The translations under genes and the position numbers were made by a program. From Welwitschia mirabilis (Eukaryota; Gnetophyta; Gnetopsida; Welwitschiales), in NCBI GenBank assembly GCA_051453625.1, contig JBOZIK010000001.1, positions 326,695 through 390,694 of the forward strand: a stretch of 64,000 bases of DNA, given 5' to 3'. This document shows positions 59,706 to 64,000 of the stretch, piece after piece. A model generated the notes under the pieces. It worked only from the letters and a program-made list of their open reading frames with translations. It did no database searches and had not been told where the DNA came from. Every line of letters begins with the position of its first letter. The first letter of the stretch is position 1.

Positions 59706-60216
59706 CTACCACACCAAGGTAGATTTCCCGATAGGGACATTTGGCAATGTTGGTAGCTATGGGAATTCCACTAGGGGGTTAGTTGGCCAGGCTTCATGGG
59801 TCATTACTTCTCCGACAGTGGTTGCACTTCCCTCATCATGGAAATAATTATCACTTAGAGGTTGTGGGATCAGTGATGTCCCTGGTGTCATCAGAGGCAT
59901 TGCTTATTTCTTAGATTCATTGTACATATAGTACTTCCACATGATCATTTCACTATTTAGGATTCTGGTATGTTTTGGAGTGGAAGTAGGTGAGTCCATC
60001 TTTGAGCAACTTTTGATCTTATCATTCACTGAGTCAGAACATCAGATATACGTGGCATCGGCATAATCACTGTCTTTTTAAATGGTATTTTATAAAGTTT
60101 TTACATCATGTCATGCATCACTAATCAGGTGATTTTATGATTTCTACCAAGGGACTTTGCTAAGTTAGACTTTAGGGTAGGTAAACAATCTTCTTCATAT
60201 TCCTAATTGTCCGTTG

Positions 60217-60594
60217 TCACTTTTTGTTTTTCTCACTCATTTTGTTTGGTATTTCAAAGTCATTTCGGTACTTTTTCAACACAATATTTAAGACTTGATC
60301 ATTCAATAGTTTTCTTGTTGTCTTTTTGTTTTCACTTACGGTTTTATCCATAGGGGTTGACTTTCTTTTAGCACTTTGACAGATGACATTTCTTTCATTC
60401 ATGATGATACTTTTTCCATTTCTTTTTGAGTTTCGGCACATCCACTTGCTACTCGTGCATAATTTTGAGTTCGGGCATATTTGAGGATTTTTTTTTTTAG
60501 CATCGCTTCTCTTTACTTGGTGCATTATCATTGTCCTATCCTGTAGCCCTTTTCTCTTACCTTGAGTTCTTTCCACTTTTGTCTCTTTTACCAT
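60217..60594 (-). CDS. Antisense lysine-rich ORF in the 3' region of element D
   Basis: An intact 125-codon reading runs from ATG at 60,594 to a stop at 60,217, opposite to the element. The product is very basic (for example RTQGKRKGLQDR and KRKSTPMDKTVSENKKTTRK), with four Cys and no recognised domain. Ty3/gypsy elements of the Tat group, such as Grande, are known to carry an extra antisense ORF between pol and the 3' LTR. The position fits, but homology is not shown. It is the only long lesion-free reading in D. A 125-codon open frame in a T-rich plus strand could still be chance. Confidence 0.4.
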   Translation of the reverse strand: MVKETKVERTQGKRKGLQDRTMIMHQVKRSDAKKKNPQICPNSKLCTSSKWMCRNSKRNGKSIIMNERNVICQSAKRKSTPMDKTVSENKKTTRKLLNDQVLNIVLKKYRNDFEIPNKMSEKNKK

Positions 60595-61533
60595 GATCCT
60601 TTTAATGACAATTCCTAGCTTTTACCTATCTCTTGGACTTCTTGATGACTTTCTGAGGCCTCACTATTGCTATAATTGATTATCTAACTCTACCTGGACT
60701 TCACTGTTTTGCCAAATCTTTCTTTTCTGATCATCGTCCCACGTCTGTCATCTAGACACCGATCTGGATGATAATAGCTCCTCCTTATTTTATTGCGATA
60801 CTAGATGTATTGATTCACCTGTGGTTGGGGGGGGTGTGGGGACATATTTCTAGGATATTTTGAGATATTGAGCAAAAATTTTAATTATGAGGGTCATTTT
60901 GAGCTTTCACAATACAGATATATAATGCACTGGTCCGGTTATGATTTCATATTATTTGTATGATATGCATTATAGACCTTGTTTAGTGGGCCAGTCGCAG
61001 GACCTTCTTGCAGGTGTGATCTAGGAGATTTAGAAAACCATGGACAAGGGAAGTAATATTATGATTATTTTTGATGTATTTACCCCTTGTAGATTGCACT
61101 TACAACTCACTGATTGATTTATATACATTATTTTGAGTTATCATTGCTTTCATTATTCATATACATCATCATTTTCCGAGTTATCATGGTTATATCTTAT
61201 GAAGATTTTTGTGTATGATATTCAATTTTTATCTTGTGATGTGTTAAACGTTTTAGGTGGGAGACTAACGAAGATTTCAGTATCACAGACACTTAACTTT
61301 CATTCTGATTTATTGAGCATGTCGTCCCCATAGTCGTCTAGACGACACATAGGACAACAGACCTATTGCACATCTTGCGAAGGTAATACGTTCGTTCATC
61401 AGTTTTTCATATTTGATCCTACATGGTAAAGATTTTTGAACTCAATTTATGTTTCTCTAGTTATTGTTTATCTTAGTCAATTTGGCTCACAAGTTGTAGT
61501 TGATCGCTTACTTTGTCAAGGACTAACAAGGCT
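60595..61533 (+). other. Non-coding 3' region of element D
   Basis: No coding signal is recognised. It contains a perfect 14-bp palindrome, GTCGTCTAGACGAC, at 61,333-61,346, a related GTCATCTAGAC at 60,747-60,757, and an 8-G run near 60,828. Confidence 0.55.
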
Positions 61534-61547
61534 AAGTGGGGGTACTA
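61534..61547 (+). promoter_or_regulatory. Element D polypurine tract
   Basis: AAGTGGGGGTACTA lies directly before the 3' LTR. Confidence 0.7.
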
Positions 61548-62798
61548 TATTGTGATGCCAAATTGTATGTATTAGATGGGATATTTTGAGTACTTTTGTA
61601 GGACATTTAGACAGGCTTAGATAGAGTTCTGATGATTATGAAGAGTTGATAGGATGATCACGGAAACATGCAAATCTTGATGTATCAGGAGGCATTTCAG
61701 ACAGATTTTGACACTTAGCATTTTGAGGAGAAGAGCAATGATGCAAGAGGCTGATTTCTCTTAGCTGGAAAGCTTAGGAACCTTGTCCCTCCCTCAGTTT
61801 GTTCAGACAATAGCTAGAATGACAATGATGCTTACATGGATTAAGGTTGCGGTGTTGACTGTCGGGCTGGAAGCTAATGAATCATCTCTTATTACAGAGT
61901 ATCGTCCTTAGAGTTGTCCTTAGAGTTGTTCAAATGACAGTCAGGACGACAATTATTTTATCTGAACAAAGCGAATTATTTTATTTGAACAAAGCGAATC
62001 ATCTGAACAAAGCGAATCATCTGAATAAAGCGAATTATCTTCAATGTAAAACTATAAATACTCCCTTGTCCTTACTCCCAAAACCATTTTTTGTCCTAAA
62101 AAGTCTTGTGACGAAAGATTGAAGGGTAGAAGGTCCATCCATAGCAATAGAGAGAAGTCCTCTTTAGTGTTGGGCTGTGTATCTTCCATTGAGGTGTTGC
62201 TGCTTTGTAAGTGAATGCTTGATTCTTTCAAGATTAATACAAAGATTGCTTTACTTCTTTTATGTGCATCTCTCTTATGGTTTATGTTGGTTATGATTTC
62301 GTGACAATTTCATAGTTGATCTAGATCATAAGGACACCCTTTGTTAAGGTTGACACTGTTAGTTTAGATCTTGCATTTCATTTCATATTGCATTCCCATA
62401 GTTGCATTTATCTATGTTCTGTCTGATGTATCTTATAGTTTATGTTGGTTAGGTTCAAGTGACAGATTTCCTAATTGACTAAGTTACAAGGGTTGATCTT
62501 GGTGATAGAAAGATTGGTAGTCAAATAGATTCATTATTTGCATTTCATTTATAAGCATTGCATTATCATTCATCTTGCATTGTATTCCTGTATGGTTTTC
62601 CATTTTCATTTACTTAAAGGAAAAAAGACTAAAAATACTTTGTCAAAAGGAATTCTCTAACTTCCAGCCCAGTGCTTTCAATAGATTACAACATTCGGGT
62701 TAACTCTCATCTATACTAGTGTGTGTTTTTCTGCAAGCATTTGTGCTTGACAGGAATTGCTTAAGGACTTAAAGATTTCATAAATTTGGACCACAACA
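61548..62798 (+). repeat. 3' LTR of element D
   Basis: 1,251 bp, homologous to 53,653-54,895. The first bases have decayed to TATTGTGATG; it ends CACAACA. It carries a four-fold minisatellite of CTGAACAAAGCGAAT-like units at about 61,960-62,040, where the 5' LTR has one unit. Confidence 0.88.
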
Positions 62799-62803
62799 AG
62801 AAG
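62799..62803. repeat. Element D target-site duplication, right (AGAAG)
   Basis: Identical to 53,648-53,652. Confidence 0.85.
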
Positions 62804-63758
62804 TTAATAGAAAATGGCTGCATTGAACTTGTCTTTCATATCGTTGAGATTGCATTAAGTTTGTTTCCACAATTTTATGAAATATTTCTATATTCTAAAG
62901 GGTTTTGAAATGCTTCATTCTGGTGCTGAAAAGAGCCATCTAATGGAGAGCTTTCAATTTGTTATGGTTGCAAGCTAGCTTTTCTCTAACATGATTTGAC
63001 TAGTTTGGTTAGTTTGGACAGGGATGCTTAAGTCTTGTCATTGTTTCAGTTGGAGGTAACATGACAACAAGATGTTGTGCAACATTCGAGGTGATCTAAT
63101 AACACCTTTAGATATTAGAGATTACATGGGTGCAGAGTATTCCAAATTGGGATTAGCACAAAAATTGGCAGCCTTAAAAATCCAAATTGGCACAAAAAAT
63201 CATCATATAAATTAGAATAAATCAACACAAAAATCCACAATTCATGTAAATTCTTTAACAAATAGGTAAATGGTTTCCCCTATAAACAAGACCAAGTGGA
63301 GAGGATTCCACACATTAAAAAACACATAGGATTCTACACATTGGAAAACATATGGGACACATACTAGATCTATTATGCCATTACTCTAAAACATAGGTTC
63401 TTAGTTTTATGTCAAGATTTACATGTGCGTCTTCATTCTAATTCTTTGTTAGACTAAGAAAACATGTAACAATTAAAACATTCATGTATTATACATTAAG
63501 ATTTAAGATAATAATATTAGTAATATGAATGGTTATTTTGAATGTTTCGAAATTCTAACTATCATAGTCCAATTATGCAAAAAGCAGGTAAAGTGCATTG
63601 AAATCTAATCATACATTAGTTGTTCTTACCAAGCATATAAAATGAAAACCAAAAAAGTGTGTGTGGTATTCTAGCATGCGTAAGTAAATAAGAAGCAACA
63701 ACTATCAAGTATTAACAATAATATATGATGGCCCTGCTAGGCCACTACTGGACTAATG
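62804..63758. other. Flanking DNA, possibly intron of the 51.6-kb gene
   Basis: This continues the sequence interrupted at 53,652. No exon is recognised. A short sequence word, CACAAAAATTGGCA / CCAAATTGGCACAAAAAA, recurs near 63,155-63,195. Confidence 0.4.
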
Positions 63759-63761
63759 CTA

Positions 63762-64000
63762 GTCTCCTTTAGAGGTTTTTCCACGTAATGCTTTGATGTA
63801 GATGCTCTTTTTAGGATGACATCTTTTGATTTGAGAGGATATTCCTAAAGGTCCAACATCATCATCATGTATCAGATCTCTTCTTTCTTGTACTAAGTCC
63901 TCAACCACTTAATGCTCATGCTTCATCTTCCTCTCAATATCGAATACTCTGACTGACTCCTCAGGATGCTTACCCTACTGCTTTATTTGAATATCATCCT
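63762..64000 (-). pseudogene. Unrecognised coding-like fragment at the window edge
   Basis: A minus frame reads EESVRVFDIERKMKHEH, a stop at a Gln-like position, VVEDLVQERRDLIHDDDVGP and then KRCHPKKSIYIKALRGKTSK, to a TAG at 63,759-63,761. The composition is protein-like and charged. No family is recognised. It runs off the window. Confidence 0.35.

Larger units (their letters stand above)
53653..62798 (+). mobile_element. Ty3/gypsy-type LTR element D, apparently non-autonomous
   Basis: 9,146 bp including gaps of 100 and 712 N. The LTRs are about 1.24 kb with inverted tips TGTTGTG and CACAACA. It has an Asp-tRNA-type primer site, a polypurine tract and a perfect 5-bp target duplication, AGAAG. 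The internal 6.65 kb contains an acidic coiled-coil ORF, an integrase-tail trace, two tandemly repeated blocks, a pure-purine tract and an antisense ORF. No protease, RT or RNase H motif is readable, and the gaps are too small to hide all of pol. It lies in the putative intron of the gene starting at 51,591. Confidence 0.85.

Overview
The window is AT-rich nuclear DNA from a flowering plant, most likely a woody dicot, but the species cannot be read from the sequence. The evidence is: an L1-type LINE with the plant-specific DUF4283-type ORF1; Ty1/copia and Ty3/gypsy elements primed by initiator-Met and Asp tRNA; CACTA transposons; a tRNA-derived SINE; a spliced importin-alpha fragment; and one exon with a plastid-transit-peptide look. 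It is a draft assembly with eleven N gaps. No tRNA, rRNA, CRISPR or bacterial-type operon is present. Almost all of the window is transposon-derived, and most coding traces are broken by stops that look like C-to-T (or G-to-A) changes.

Layout. 1-5,030: AT-rich, with a weak lysine-rich coding trace at the start. 5,030-6,005: an unrecognised broken protein gene on the minus strand. 6,850-10,870: a minus-strand L1 LINE (ORF1 zinc knuckles; ORF2 endonuclease and reverse transcriptase). 10,880-13,980: AT-rich with no gene recognised. 13,980-14,279: the right end of a CACTA element (CACTA-1).

14,280-47,005 is one nested stack. Gypsy element A (+) carries gag/protease remnants and a 3' LTR from 16,644. 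A second element of the same family, B (-), sits inside that LTR (about 17,139-34,753). A complete Ty1/copia element (17,677-27,244, minus strand, TSD AATAG on both sides) sits inside B's 3' LTR. A solo LTR (32,227-32,584) sits inside B. The rest of A's LTR resumes at 34,754, followed by a short internal remnant and another LTR of the family (from 35,680). That LTR is split by a 10-kb CACTA element (CACTA-2, 36,187-46,163) and resumes at 46,164. CACTA-2 carries three consecutive importin-alpha exons, two unrecognised coding-like pieces and a SINE with a 6-bp target duplication.

47,005-51,400 is AT-rich with a GT microsatellite and no gene recognised. The one credible host gene starts at 51,591 (+): a first exon for a small plastid-targeted membrane protein, with a good splice donor. 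Its putative intron holds a 240-bp tandem duplication, each copy ending in a splice-acceptor-like signal, and then a complete Ty3/gypsy-type element D (53,653-62,798, TSD AGAAG). D has an Asp-tRNA primer site, an unusual acidic/coiled-coil ORF, only an integrase-tail trace of pol, a 103-nt pure-purine tract and an antisense ORF. 62,804-64,000 returns to flanking DNA, with a minus-strand coding-like trace at the edge.

The points most worth following are the importin-alpha capture by CACTA-2, the two LTR-element families that appear to lack reverse transcriptase (gag-protease only in A/B, a novel ORF in D), and D's recurrent GTCGTCTAGACGAC-type palindrome.
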